Positions 10,474-21,077 of a stretch of 64,000 bases of DNA are shown one piece after another. Source of the DNA: CAVPMW01 sp963706515 (lineage in GTDB: Bacteria > Chloroflexota > Anaerolineae > Anaerolineales > UBA4823); assembly GCA_963706515.1 (NCBI GenBank), contig CAVPMW010000020.1, positions 91,630 through 155,629 of the forward strand, read 5' to 3'. The notes under the pieces are model-generated. The model had not been told where the DNA came from and made no database searches. It saw nothing but the letters and a program-made list of their open reading frames with translations. Positions within the stretch are counted from its first letter, which is position 1. Every line of letters starts with the position of its first letter. The translations under genes and the position numbers were made by a program.

Positions 10474-13400
10474 CTACGACGCAGGCGGGCAGGTCTGCGT
10501 ATGCAGGTATTTCTGGCATTCATCAGGGGTCCACCCGCGGAGCAGGCGCTGCTGGGCCAGGGCGATCAGGTCGCTGCTATCCAGGTAGAATCCGTGGGTT
10601 ATCCCATCCGTACTATCAGTAATCAGATACTTGCCGTCCGGGCTGAAATCAGCATAAAAGCCAGGCAGGACGAACATTTCCTGCCCGGTAGAGACATCCA
10701 TAACATGCGCCGTCGAATCTTCACAGCCAGCCGCGATCCGGGTGCCATCCAGGTTAAATTTTACATCGACCACAACACACGGCAGCTTCATCTGGGGTCC
10801 AACCGTGAGGCCAGTGGCAGGATCCCAGACCATCACTTTCCCATCCACACTTCCCGTGACCAGGCGCGTCCCATCCTGGTTGAAGTCAACCGACCTGATA
10901 CTCAATCCCCGGTCGCTGGCAATTAAAGTAAACAGCAACTTTCGCTGAGTGCCTGTCACATCGTAGATGCTCGCCTTGCCATCACCCAGGCCTGTGGCCA
11001 GGCGCGTCCCATCCGGGCTGAAATCATCAGACCAGATATCCCACCATTCTGAATACTCATCCAGAACTTGTAAGAGGTGGCCTGTGGCCAGATCCCATAT
11101 TGCCGATTTTGGTTTGTAGGAGCTTGAAGATATGGCCAACTTTGTTCCATCTGGGCTGATAGCGATATCGTCGAGCTGCCCGCCTGCAGCAACCGGAAAA
11201 ATTTGGGACAGAGAAAAATGAAAGATTTCCTGGCCCGAAGCGGTATCCCACACCCGCGCCATGTTATCCTCACCAGGCCTGGCCCCCACTGTGACCAGCC
11301 GTTTAAGGTCAGGATCTGGTGCAGCTCGATCGGGTGAATTTGGGCCGCCTGGATCGAACGTAAAACTGCTCTTCGCCACGGGGCCGGAGGAGAAGATTCC
11401 CAAAATTGGGCAAACCCTCGCTCATTGTCTACACTCAGCCAGCGCTTCCCATCCGGACTGAAATAAAACATATTAAAGCCGGGCAGGTTAAACAGCTCCT
11501 GGTTGCCGCTGGGAGAGACATCCCAGATCTGAACACCACCTGAAGAAGTTAACAGGCGGTTCCCATCCGGGCTGAAAGCCGCGTAGTTCGTTTCGCCAGC
11601 CAGGGTGTACTGTTCCAGGCCGGTGTCTGCATCCCAGATTTTGGCCCGATTATTGCCGGGCGTATTATTGCCGGCTGCGGTGACCAGCCTTTTCCCATCC
11701 GGGCTAAAAACAATCGAGTTAATATTCCCTTGATGGCCGATCAGATTATACAGAAACCTGGCCGGAACCGCCTGGGAAAAATCGATCTCATAAACCCAGC
11801 CGGTGTTATCGACTCCGATCGCCAGGCGCTTTCCATCCGGGCTGAAGGAGATGGCGCCTGGCGTTCCTTTTCCAACAAAGGGAAGCGTGAAAAACGCCCG
11901 GGGCTGGCTGCCTGCCGCCAGCCCGCGCACATCCCAGAAGATAACGGATTGGTCACCACTGCCCGTCACCAGGGTATTCCCATCCGGGCTGAATGTAGCG
12001 GCATAGGTTAAATCGGTAAAATCTGTTAGCGTAGCCTGCGGCTGGCCGGTTTTCGTATCCCAAATCTTGACGGTGTGATCATAGCTGGTCGTCGCCAGCC
12101 ACTGGCCATCCGGGCTGAAAAAGACGCCATTTACGAGGTCGGTATGTCCTGCCAGGGTATGCAGCAGATTGCCCGTGCGAGCATCCCATATTTTGGCAAT
12201 ATTGTTGATCCCGACCGCCGCCAGCAGGCTGCCATCCGGGCTGAAGGCGATGACATCCCCATAAGTGAAATCTGGAAAAGGGGCGATGGGGTTGGTTATG
12301 GTGATCAGCGGCGACGGGCCAATTTCAGCCCAACTATCCCCCATCTTCCAGATATTGACCAACGCCCTACGACCGTAAAAAACAGCGAAACGGTCGCCAA
12401 GCGGGCTGACCGCTGCCACTCCATCATAGCCGGGATTGGAGGCGTCGTTGGGCTGCCAGTTCCCAGGCACCACGGCGCGCAGGCGAGAGGCCTGGAAAAC
12501 CTGGTGCAGAGCATTTTGCGCCTCGCGGGTGTTGCTGGTTTTGACGGCCTGCAAGGCCAGCAACAGGCTGAGCTGCATGTCCACCGGCATTTTGTTAATC
12601 GCTTCCGCAGACAGGGCGCGCAATTCAGCGATGGCGGCCTCTTGCGCGCTTACGGCTTCCGAGGTGGCGCGCAGGTTTGTCTCGCCGACGGCCTGGGCTC
12701 TGGCAGCCTCAGCCGTGGCTTTTTGCGCCTGAGACAGGAGGTTGGCAGACTCTGCCGTGGATCGCTGGGCGACAGCCTGCGTGCCGGCGGATTGGGCTGC
12801 GCTCAAGTTCTGACCAGCCAGGCTGGCATTTCGGCTGGCCTGCCGGCCAAAGGCGACGGCTGCCAGGGCCATGCCAAGCGCAACCACCACCGCCAGGCTC
12901 AAATAAAGCGCACGCCGGCGCAGCCGCTGCGCGGCGCGGCCCTGCTCTATGGCCCGAAGTCGCTCCGCCTCAGCCAGCTTCTGAGCCGCCTCGAGCTCGC
13001 GCTGGCGCTGCGCCTCGCGCTCCAATGCGTCGTGCTGTTCCTGCTCGATGGAGGCGGCGAGAAAGCCGCGTTCCAGCGCGTTCAGTCGTGCTTCATTGGC
13101 CGCAGCCCACTCGCTCGTTTGCGCCAGGCGCGCCCCGCGATACAGCTCGGCAGGATCCGCCCGCGCCTTTCCCATTCGAGCGCCGCATCGGTCAGGTGGC
13201 GGTGCAGCAGCAAGCCCTCGCGGTCCTGCGACAGCCATTCGTGGAGCCGCTGCCATTCGCGGATCAACGCCTCGTGCGCGACCTCGGCGGTGTCCTCGTT
13301 CAATGTGATCAATCTTGCTTCAGCCAGCGTGTCCAGCACCGTACGCAACTGGAGGGCTTCTTCGGATTGATGCGCCAGCTCATTCAAGGTCGCCCGCCGG

Positions 13401-14551
13401 CGGGTATCTTCGGTGCCTTCGCCCAGCTCTGTCAGGCGCAAAAAGATGTCATGCGCAAGCTCTTGCTGGGCTTGATTGAGCTGGTCGGTGAAGACGCTCT
13501 CTGCCGTCTCGGCAATGGCGCCGCGCACCCCGCCCGAAGCGTGATAGCCATAGACCGTAAAAGTCCGCCCGCGGCGGCGCTCCCAGGTGGCCAGCAGGGC
13601 GTGGGAAAGCAAGGGCAGCGCGCCGGGCTCCGGCTGTCCCATCCCATCCGCGCCGATATCGTTTAATAAAATGTCCACCAGACCGGGCTCAAATTCCCAG
13701 CCGCCGCGTCTGGCAGGCTCTTCGATGGCGCGGCGCAGCTCGGCTTGCGTCATCTGGCCGATATATTCCTGCTCGGCGGCGACGGCCGCGCGCAAAAGCG
13801 GGTACTGGGCGCAGTGCGAATAAAAATCTGCCCGCAGGGCGATCACTACGGTTGTATTCGCCGGTTTATCGCGAGAGATGGAAATCAATCTTTCAATAAA
13901 TTCTAAGCGCTCATTTTCGTCCCGGCACAGGGTGAAGGTTTCTTCGAATTGATCCACCAAAACCAGGTGGTTCTGGCCGTTTTTTGCGCCAGACGAGCTG
14001 TAACTCGCCGCCAGGATTTTCAGCGGGTCCGCAGTCGGCGTGAAGATGTGGGTTTCCCAGCCGAGGCGCTGCAGGGCGACCGCCAACCCGGCGCGCACCA
14101 GCGAGGATTTGCCGCTGCCGGATGCGCCGACCACCGCCAGGAAGCGGGAGGAGGCATCCACGGAGAGATCCGTAACTCGCTCCACGAGATGCGCGGTGAG
14201 GGCTTCGCGGCCGAAGAAAAGTTCTGCATCTGCCACGTCAAAAAACAACAGTCCTTTATAGGGCGGAAAGCCTGGCGCAGGCGCATCCTCCTGCCGCGCG
14301 GAACGAGCTAATTCCAAGAGACGGAGGCTGAGATCGGGCTCATCTTCAAGGTGTAAAGCAGGAATGAATAATGCCTTGACCGCGGTGAGATCGGGCTTGC
14401 GCTGGTTTTGTTCGAGCCGGCCGATCTGCGCTTCGCTGTAGCCAACGCTGATGGAGAGCTCGAGCTGGGTCAGGCGTTCCCGCCGGCGCAGAAATTTAAG
14501 CAGGTCGCCAAAGGTTTGGAACGATTCGGGAGATAAAGATTGAACGGACAT
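10474..14551 (-). CDS. HTH-nSTAND1 NTPase with C-terminal WD40 propeller, frameshifted
   Basis: A signalling protein of about 1,350 residues. The N-terminal 70 residues form an XRE-type helix-turn-helix (LTQLELSISVGYSEAQIGRL). Then comes the nSTAND1 signature (PPYKGLLFFDVADAELFFGRE, about residues 96-116), Walker A GASGSGKSS (142-150), Walker B LVLVDQFEE (196-204), and a winged-helix/arginine-finger region. A charged coiled coil (EREAQRQRELEAAQKLAEAE) leads to one membrane helix (LYLSLAVVVALGMALAAVAF) and at least ten WD40 repeats with FSPDGxxL and KIWD units. The end GWTPDECQKYLH is typical of these proteins. The frame changes near 13170 and 11395. By family knowledge, STAND proteins are ligand-triggered oligomerising switches; the trigger here is unknown. 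The promoter must lie in 14552-14798, which it shares with the divergent gene. Confidence 0.85.
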
Positions 14552-14762
14552 TTTCCTCTAAAGTGACCCCGCTGAACCAAGCTGTAATTCTTATTTAATA
14601 TAACACACAACCCGTAATTATAGGAGAGAGTTTACCGGAATTATCTATTTGGCGGGAAATGTCAGATATTTTTCTGGGCGAGGTGCTACGATGTCTTAGC
14701 TGATGGAAATAAAAAGGAGGTGGACCGTAAACAACTCATCCAGGTGCTTTAGATTGGTTACT

Positions 14763-14768
14763 TATAAT
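14763..14768 (+). promoter_or_regulatory. Probable -10 element for the 14799 gene
   Basis: A perfect TATAAT lies about 30 bases before ATG 14799. It is followed by a T7 run and AGGAGG. No convincing -35 hexamer is visible at the usual distance, so the site may be activator-dependent or incidental. Confidence 0.35.
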
Positions 14769-14798
14769 TGGGTTTTTTTAGGATAGGAGGAATAAGGT

Positions 14799-15353
14799 AT
14801 GTCTGTGAAAAGAGTGTTGCTCACCGCCGTTCTCTGCCTGGGCCTGGTCTTTGGGTTTTTCCAGAGAGGGTCTGCACAAACGGGAAATGTTTGTCTCATC
14901 TTAGCCTATGAGGATGTTCAAACATTTTCTAATTCCGATTGTGACTCGTATACCGTGGGGTATGGTTGGCTGGCGGTCTCACCAGGCCTGATTAAAGAAT
15001 TTGTCAAGGCCACTTCGATCGATGCTGCTTTCTGTGGAGACAATGTCAAATTTAGTGTAAACCCGAAAGATGCAGCCAAGCTCTGGTCGCCAATAGATAC
15101 CCGTTCAAGCGAAGAATTAGGTTACTATTGTCCAACCGGGCCGTTTTATAGAGCGTTCTTTGACATAAATGTTGGGAAGTTAGCTCCAGGAACCTACAAT
15201 ATGTGGTTTTTTGACACGTTAAGACATCCGGTCACCGACGGGACGCAAATCTGTACGGATGATCAGGGTCAGCATTTCCCGAAAATCATGTACTCAGGAA
15301 CCTTCATCGATAATGTAACAGATAGCTATTACCATCACACCATGATGGGCTGA
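14799..15353 (+). CDS. Secreted cysteine-containing protein of unknown function
   Basis: A 184-residue intact protein with AGGAGG ahead of the ATG and a clear Sec signal peptide (VLLTAVLCLGLVFGF, cut probably after GSA). The mature part has five cysteines (NVCLI, SDCDS, AFCGD, YYCPTG, QICTDD), many aromatic residues and a His pair near the end (YYHHTMMG). The spacing of the cysteines suggests disulfide bonds in an exported beta-rich fold. I recognise no family. It sits directly upstream of the lipoprotein array and could be co-transcribed with it; the perfect stem-loop at 15396-15436 lies in between. Confidence 0.7.
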   Translation: MSVKRVLLTAVLCLGLVFGFFQRGSAQTGNVCLILAYEDVQTFSNSDCDSYTVGYGWLAVSPGLIKEFVKATSIDAAFCGDNVKFSVNPKDAAKLWSPIDTRSSEELGYYCPTGPFYRAFFDINVGKLAPGTYNMWFFDTLRHPVTDGTQICTDDQGQHFPKIMYSGTFIDNVTDSYYHHTMMG

Positions 15354-15395
15354 CGATAACTTGTCCTGACAATTGACTCAGGAAGGACTGGACCA

Positions 15396-15436
15396 GATCC
15401 TAAGGGTCTCAAGCCCAGGGTAAGACCCTTAGGATC
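15396..15436 (+). repeat. 14-bp perfect inverted repeat upstream of the lipoprotein array
   Basis: Arms GATCCTAAGGGTCT (15396-15409) and AGACCCTTAGGATC (15423-15436) enclose a 13-base loop. The hairpin ends 14 bases before the AAGGAG of the lipoprotein at 15463. There is no T run, so it is unlikely to be a simple terminator; it could be an mRNA processing or stabilising stem, or a leader element. Confidence 0.5.
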
Positions 15437-15450
15437 TAAGGTCAAGAAAA

Positions 15451-15576
15451 GAAGGAGAAACCATGTCTAACCAATTGTTCCGTATCCCAGTGCTCTTGAC
15501 TGCAGCAGCCATGATTCTGACCGCATGCGCTGCACCAACTCCGGCAGCGACCCAGGTCTCGCCAGCAACCCAAGTC
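15451..15576 (+). repeat. Signal-peptide cassette, copy 1
   Basis: The ribosome-binding site, start codon and first about 38 codons here are nearly identical to 16905-17030 (the same 126-base length) and to 19157 onward. The identity covers GAAGGAGAAACCATG, the lipoprotein signal MSNQLFRI, the lipobox and the start of the Thr/Pro linker. Confidence 0.8.
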
Positions 15577-16859
15577 CCTGAGCCAACCCAGGTCTCTTCG
15601 GCAACTCCAATCCCAACGCTCACCCCCACGACGGTCATGCCAACTGCCGCACCGTCACCCCAGGCAACTGCCGTGCCGGCGACCTCGACCAGCGTCCCAA
15701 CGATGGCAATCGACCCGAACAGACCCAATGACCTGACAGAAGCCCGGCTGCGGGTGAGCCAGTGCGTTTGGGGAAGTAAAGAAAAAAAGGGGACCGATGG
15801 TTTGGCAACCGATGTCTATATAAACGGCAAAGTGCCCGTGACCGTGGGTGTGCCTCTGACCATTTTGCCACCCGGGGCTGTGAGCCGCTACGAATATCTC
15901 GCACCGGGGGCCGTTAGCATGGCAATTGTACCGTCCGGTATGGGCATCGACAATCCGTTCCCCGCCCCGCTAGACGTGACACTTGAAGCAGGTCATCGCT
16001 ACACAGTGGTGGTATTGGGGGACATGAATGATCCAAGCCACAAGGCACTGGTGATCGATGAGACAGAGGCGTACCAGAAAGCCGGCGCATCGCCGAACAG
16101 CAGCGGCCATATCACGATCAACAATGTCAAAGGCGCCAGTACCATAAGCTTTTTGTTTGATGGTGTGGGAGAAAAGGATGTTCAATATGGCGAGTTTGGC
16201 GCTTCTGCCCAACCTGCAGGGAAATTCACGTCATTTAATGTCAACGTGGGTGAACATGTTGATAGAAATGGCGCCGGGTTCACCTGGCCGGGGTTAGATC
16301 TGCTCGACTGTTTTTACGGTTGGTATAAAGGTCCTACCAGTACTTATACCGATGGTTGGTCCAGCGAGAGTACGAGCAGTTTGAATGCGATCGACTTCTT
16401 GCAGGGTGTTAGCGACCAGCACGTCAAGAACGGCGGCGGAGTATTTGGCAACCTACCGTCATTTGACACCTTCCTGACCTCAGTCAAGAACGCCGGCCTC
16501 ACCGATCTGCTTACCAACGGTGGGCCACATCTAGTGTTCGCGCCAACGGATAAAGCATTCGCGAGCCTGCCAAAAGACCAGCTTGAAGCACTGATGGCCG
16601 ATCCTAAAGCCCTGGGTGATTTCCTGCGCGCCTATATTGTCGAGGGCTATTATCCCAGGGGTACCCTGGGGCAAGATCTAGACGATGTTTTCGGCCCGCA
16701 CCGTCACAAATCTGCTGGGCAATAGAGCTTGTGCTCACCGGCGAAGAAGGAAACCTCAAGATCAACGGCGGTTCCATGGGGTATGTTGACAGCGCCATGG
16801 TAGCCAACGGCACCCGCGTGTTATGGGTTGAGAAGCTGATGAAGCCGGAGTCAAAGTAG
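15463..16859 (+). CDS. Lipoprotein with DUF4397 and fasciclin domains, frameshifted near the end
   Basis: About 465 residues. ATG 15463 follows AAGGAG. The signal MSNQLFRIPVLLTAAAMILT ends in a lipobox with Cys at residue 22, followed by a Pro/Thr/Ala-rich linker of about 60 residues. A DUF4397 domain (about 90-270) shows the hallmark VYINGKVPVTVGVPL, YEYLAPGAVSMAIVPSG and LEAGHRYTVVVLG. A fasciclin (FAS1) domain follows (about 320-440) with LTDLLTNGGPHLVFAPTDKA and LRAYIVEGYY. The frame breaks near 16690; the domain end (LKINGG, then NGTRVLWVEKLMKPESK) continues to 16859. It is expected on the outer face of the membrane, probably in adhesion or matrix contact. It is closely paralogous to the next gene. 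Confidence 0.85.
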
Positions 16860-16904
16860 GCGCACATTACGCGGGGCCAAACAGGTTGTATTCCATTAGG
16901 TAAA

Positions 16905-17030
16905 GAAGGAGAAACCATGTCTAACCAATTGTTCCGTATCGCATTGCTCTTGACCGCAGCAGCCATGATTCTGAGCGCATGCGCGGCACCAACTCCGGCA
17001 GCGACCCAGGTCTCACCGGCAACCCAAGTC
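16905..17030 (+). repeat. Signal-peptide cassette, copy 2
   Basis: Second near-identical copy of the 126-base block at 15451, covering the ribosome-binding site, start, signal peptide, lipobox and linker start of the second DUF4397 lipoprotein. Confidence 0.8.
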
Positions 17031-19115
17031 GCTGTGCCAACCCAGGCTCCTGTCGCTACGAAAGCGCCTGTTTCCACGGCCACGGCTATTGCAACAGCCA
17101 CTGAAGCTCCGACCGCTATTACAGTGCAAACAGCTGCACCCACAGCCGTGCCTGTAAGCAATACCCCAACGGTCGATGTTAATTCGCTCGCAACCAATGA
17201 CGCGACACAAGCTCGCCTGCGGGTGAGCCAATGCGTCCCCAACGAGCCGGACATGGATGTCTATATAAACGGCAAGGTGCCCGTGACTGCAGATGTACCC
17301 ATGTCTGTGGGGGCGGGTGATGCAAGCCGATATGAATATCTCCCGCCGGGGACCGTTAGTGTGGCCGTTGTGCCCAGCGGGTTAGGCATCAACCAGGCCT
17401 TGCTCGCTCCGCAAGACTTATCGCTCGAAGCGGGCCATCGCTACACATTGGTTGTATTGGGGCAGCCCGAAGAGCCAACCCACAAATCGCTCTTGATCGA
17501 TGAAACCGATGCATACGAGAAAGCTGGGGCGAATTCGAACACTTCGAGCCATATCACAATCAACAATGTCAAAGGCGCCACTACGCTCAGCTTCTTGCAC
17601 GATGGTAAGGGAGAAAAGGATATTCCCTATGGCGAGTTCACGGCTTCGGTCCAGCATGAGAGATTCAAAGATTTCACCATTGAAATCAACGGTAAGACTG
17701 TTGAGAATAATGGCTCGGGTACCAATTTGGGGTGAGGGCGATTCATTCGACTGCTTTTTCGGCACCACGACCAACTACGATACGCACTCAGGCGCAGCTA
17801 CGAGCGATTTGAATACGATCGACTTCTTGCAGGGAATAACCACCGAAGCTGCCACGATTGGTGGTGTCCCGTCATATGCCACCTTCCTGGCAGCAGTCAA
17901 GACTGCCGGCCTCACGGATCTGCTCACCACTGGCGGGCCACATCTGGTATTCGCGCCAACCGATAAGGCGTTCGCGATGTTGCCGAAAGATCAACGTGAC
18001 GCACTCCTGGCCGACCCCAATGCCCTGCGGGCCTATATTGTCGAGGGGTATTATCCAACGGGTACTCTGGGGCATGGAACCTTTGACCGCACTCGTAACA
18101 AATCTGCTGGGTGAGCCGCTTATGCTCAGCGGCGACGGCGATGATTTCGGCATCAACGGAGCCAAAGTGGGGTTGATGGATTTCTACATGGCAGCTAATG
18201 GCACCCGCGTGCTCCTGATCAAGGGCCTGATGAAGCCGGCTGTTCCTAGCGCCAACGGGGTTGGGTTGGGCAAAGTCTCAGGTCGCATTGCCTTACAAAC
18301 CAACCGGGATGGCAACGTGGAAATCTACGTCATGAACGGTGACGGCAGCGGATTGACGGACCTGACGGTCAACCCAGCAGGTGACTGGCAGCCTGTGTGG
18401 TCGCCGGATGGGAGCAAGATCCTTTTTATGAGCGACCAGGACGGCAACGATGAAATCTACGTGATGAACGCGGACGGCAGCCACCCCACCAATCTGACGG
18501 ACAACCCGGCACAGGATGATACCGCGGACTGGTCACCGGATGGGAAAAAGATCGTCTTCATGTCTGACCGCGACGGTAATCACGAAATCTATGTAATGAA
18601 CGCTGACGGCAGCGGCCAGACCAACCTGACGGACAACCCGGCAGCGGATGATTATTTCCCGGTTTGGTCGCGGGACGGGAAGCAGATTGGCTTCACCTCC
18701 GATCGCGACAATGGAAACCCTGAAATCTATGTGATGAACGCCGATGGCAGCCACCCGACCCGCCTGACCGATGGTTCCGGGGAGGAAACTTTCCCGCACT
18801 GGTCGCCGGACGGCAAGAAGATCGTTTACACGTCTGGCCGGAGTACCTTCATGTGGAACGCATTATTGGGCGAAGGCAGCTATGAAATCTACGTGATGAA
18901 CGCCGATGGCAGCAATGCAGACCCAGCTGACCGACAGTCCAGGGCTGATGGACGATAATATGGATCCTCGCTGGTCACCGGATGGGACGCAGATCATCTT
19001 CTGGTCCAGCCGGGACGGCAACAAGGAACTCTACGTGATGAACGCGGATGGCAGCAACCAGACGCGCCTGACGAATACCACCCCCTCAAATTCATCCTGG
19101 TCTTCCTGGCATTAG
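16917..19115 (+). CDS. Lipoprotein with DUF4397, fasciclin and TolB-like PD40 propeller, frameshifted
   Basis: About 730 residues. The same cassette gives the lipoprotein signal (lipobox ILSAC) and a Thr/Pro/Ala linker. A DUF4397 domain follows (VYINGKVPVTADVPM, LEAGHRYTLVVLG), then FAS1 (LTDLLTTGGPHLVFAPTDKA, LRAYIVEGYYPTGTLG). Unlike its neighbour, it continues into a C-terminal beta-propeller of at least six PD40/WD40-like units with the repeated core EIYVMNADGS, LTDNPA and WSPDGKKIVFMSDRDGN. The frame changes near 17730, 18085 and 18915. By family knowledge, such propellers bind partner proteins or peptides, as in TolB. The join of FAS1 to PD40 within the same frame after 18085 is direct evidence that this is one protein. 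Confidence 0.83.
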
Positions 19116-19156
19116 CGCCGAAAACGCCGGGTCGCGATGACAGTTCACTCAGATTA

Positions 19157-19250
19157 GAAGGAGAAACCATGTCTAACCAATTGTTCCGTATCCCATTGCT
19201 CGTTGACTGCAGCAGCCATGATCCTGACCGCCTGCGCGGCACCAACTCAG
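19157..19250 (+). repeat. Signal-peptide cassette, copy 3
   Basis: Third copy of the cassette, with GAAGGAGAAACCATG and the same first codons. One extra base near 19203 shifts the frame within the signal peptide, and similarity fades in the linker. It precedes an unrelated protein, a solute-binding protein. Confidence 0.7.
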
Positions 19251-20583
19251 CTCCGGCACGGCGACGGCAGCTCTCGACTTCAGGCGCCAACCCAGGCTCG
19301 AGCCCGCTACGAAGCAACGCCGACACCGACGGCCACGCCAACCGCAACAGCCCACGGCTACTCAGACCGCCACGCTGTACAGACCGCGACTACCGCCCCA
19401 ACCGCCACCCTTGAATCTCGCGGTGAGTATCACTATTATGGGCCGAGGGTGGTTAGTTGACGCAGGTTTACTCGATGACTTCAAGAATAAATATCCAGGT
19501 ATCCAACTTAATGAATTGGGAGAGGTAGGAGATGTTTATCACCTCACCCCCTCCGAGCTAACACGGGCGTGTGTCGTCGAGGTTCAGACACAGCAAATGC
19601 CTGAGCTCATCGAGTCGGGCATGCTGGCAGATATCACCGGCAAGGTAGCGCCTTACACGGACCAGCTCTACCCGAGTATGCTGAAGGTCAATCAGAAGGA
19701 CGGCAAGATTTACGCGATGCCCGGGTTTTTTGGACCGCTGGTGTTCTTTTACCGGCGCGATGTCCTGAAGGAAGCCGGGCTTTCGGATCGGCCTGAAGAC
19801 GTAGAAGCTGCCGCGGCGACATGGGACAGCTTTTTCGAGATGTGTAAGACGATAAAAGACAAGACCGGGCGCAGCTGCCTTGGTAACGACGCATATTCCT
19901 TGTATCAGATGGTCCTCTGGCAGCAGGGCCTGGGGTATACCGATCAGGATGGCAAGCTCACAGTGGACAGCCCGCAGAACATCGCCACACTGGAGGAGTT
20001 AGGCAAATTCTGGAAGTCCGCCTATATTGTTCAAGGCCCGGATGAGAAGGTGTTTGACAAAAACCCGCCCATCAGCGGTTTCCTTGGGGGCTCGGGAGTT
20101 AGCGGGTGGATGAAACGCTCCAATACCAGTGGGTTGTGGGGCGTGGCGCGCATTCCAGCGATGGCGGCAGGGCAGGCACGTGCCTCGATCGAGCCGTGGG
20201 GTATTTCTCTGGCTATACCTGAGGCATGTGACCAAAAGGAAGCCGCCTGGACATTCATCCAGTTCATGTATGGGCGGCAGGATTCCGCATTACGTTTGAT
20301 GGATGTTTTGATGGATAATTCGTTATGGACTCCAGGGTTAAAGATCGACGAGAACAACCCTCAGGTCACCGCGGCGGATCCGTTCTTCGGCGGACAGGCA
20401 GTAAACTCGGTCTACTTGGACGTCGCCAAGGACGTTCCCGCAGCCAACATCTATGGGCCGGACTATGCCTTGATGGTGGATATTTTGTACCCCGCCGTCA
20501 GTAAATATGCCAGGGGTACTATCTCGGCTGCGGACGCTTTGAAAGAGGCCGCCGACCAGATCCGTAAGAAGATCGGAAATTGA
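19169..20583 (+). CDS. ABC-type extracellular solute-binding lipoprotein (family 1), frameshifted N-terminus
   Basis: ATG 19169 starts the shared signal cassette. The frame slips at about 19203 (TAAAMILTACAAPT continues in the next frame) and again in the linker near 19400. From 19411 an unbroken 390-residue body shows the sugar-binding-protein fold: FKNKYPGIQLNELG, MPELIESGMLADITGKV, YAMPGFFGPLVFFYRRDVLKEAG, the mid-domain PENIxTLEEL-like PQNIATLEEL, a GVARIPA segment and a C-terminal EAADQIRKKI. It would capture a sugar or oligosaccharide for an ABC importer, but no permease or ATPase gene is nearby, so it is an orphan. The domain from the linker to residue 60 looks slightly shorter than usual. 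Confidence 0.83.
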
Positions 20584-21077
20584 TGGGTTCGGACCGAAAT
20601 TCGGATTGGGAGAGCGAGGCGACGATCTCGGATCAGTTTCACCGGCAGGTGCTTTGAGGCGAAAATGATCCCCCTATATCTCTCGCACTGGGGGTTGAAT
20701 CAAGAGTGGACGGCGCAGAGCGCCGTCCACTCTCATTTTATTGAGGATGTTCCCAAAGTCCTTGATTAATCTTAGGCGCCGTTACTCGCTGCTGCGCACT
20801 CGACCCAAGCCAAGCTGCGGCTGGGTGACGATGAACAGCCCATCCACCACGTCTGATTCGTTAAGGGAGAAGCGACTGGCGTTGGAGCGACCGACGTTGC
20901 CACTACGGGTGATCGATTTGTAGGGATGGCGAAAGCCACCCGAGCGACTGACGTCGCTACTACGCAAATCCGACGCAGCAGCTTGAACCCGGAGAGATAT
21001 GGTCATAATTCTGTTATAATCGCCGGAAAGCTCGCCGGACAAACCCAAACGGCTGAGCTGAATAAGGATATTTAATA
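20584..21077. other. Intergenic region without a recognised gene
   Basis: This gap holds a strong terminator (20704-20736), an imperfect 23-base direct repeat around 20885 and 20951 (GAGCGAC.GACGT..C.ACTACG), and a TATAAT at 21015-21020 that could drive the radical SAM gene. No open frame here has convincing protein content. Confidence 0.4.
20704..20741 (+). terminator. Rho-independent terminator after the solute-binding protein
   Basis: A perfect 12-bp stem GAGTGGACGGCG/CGCCGTCCACTC with a five-base loop CAGAG is followed by TCATTTTATT. It sits 120 bases after the stop at 20583 and faces no convergent gene. Confidence 0.75.

Noticed and set aside
12075..13370. Long plus-strand frame of 431 codons
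   Set aside because: It is antisense to the nSTAND1-WD40 gene, rich in Arg/Gln and without any recognisable domain; the minus strand carries clear Walker and WD40 motifs.
18300..19115. Regular repeats of about 130 bases
   Set aside because: These are PD40 propeller units (EIYVMNADGS), not a DNA repeat array.
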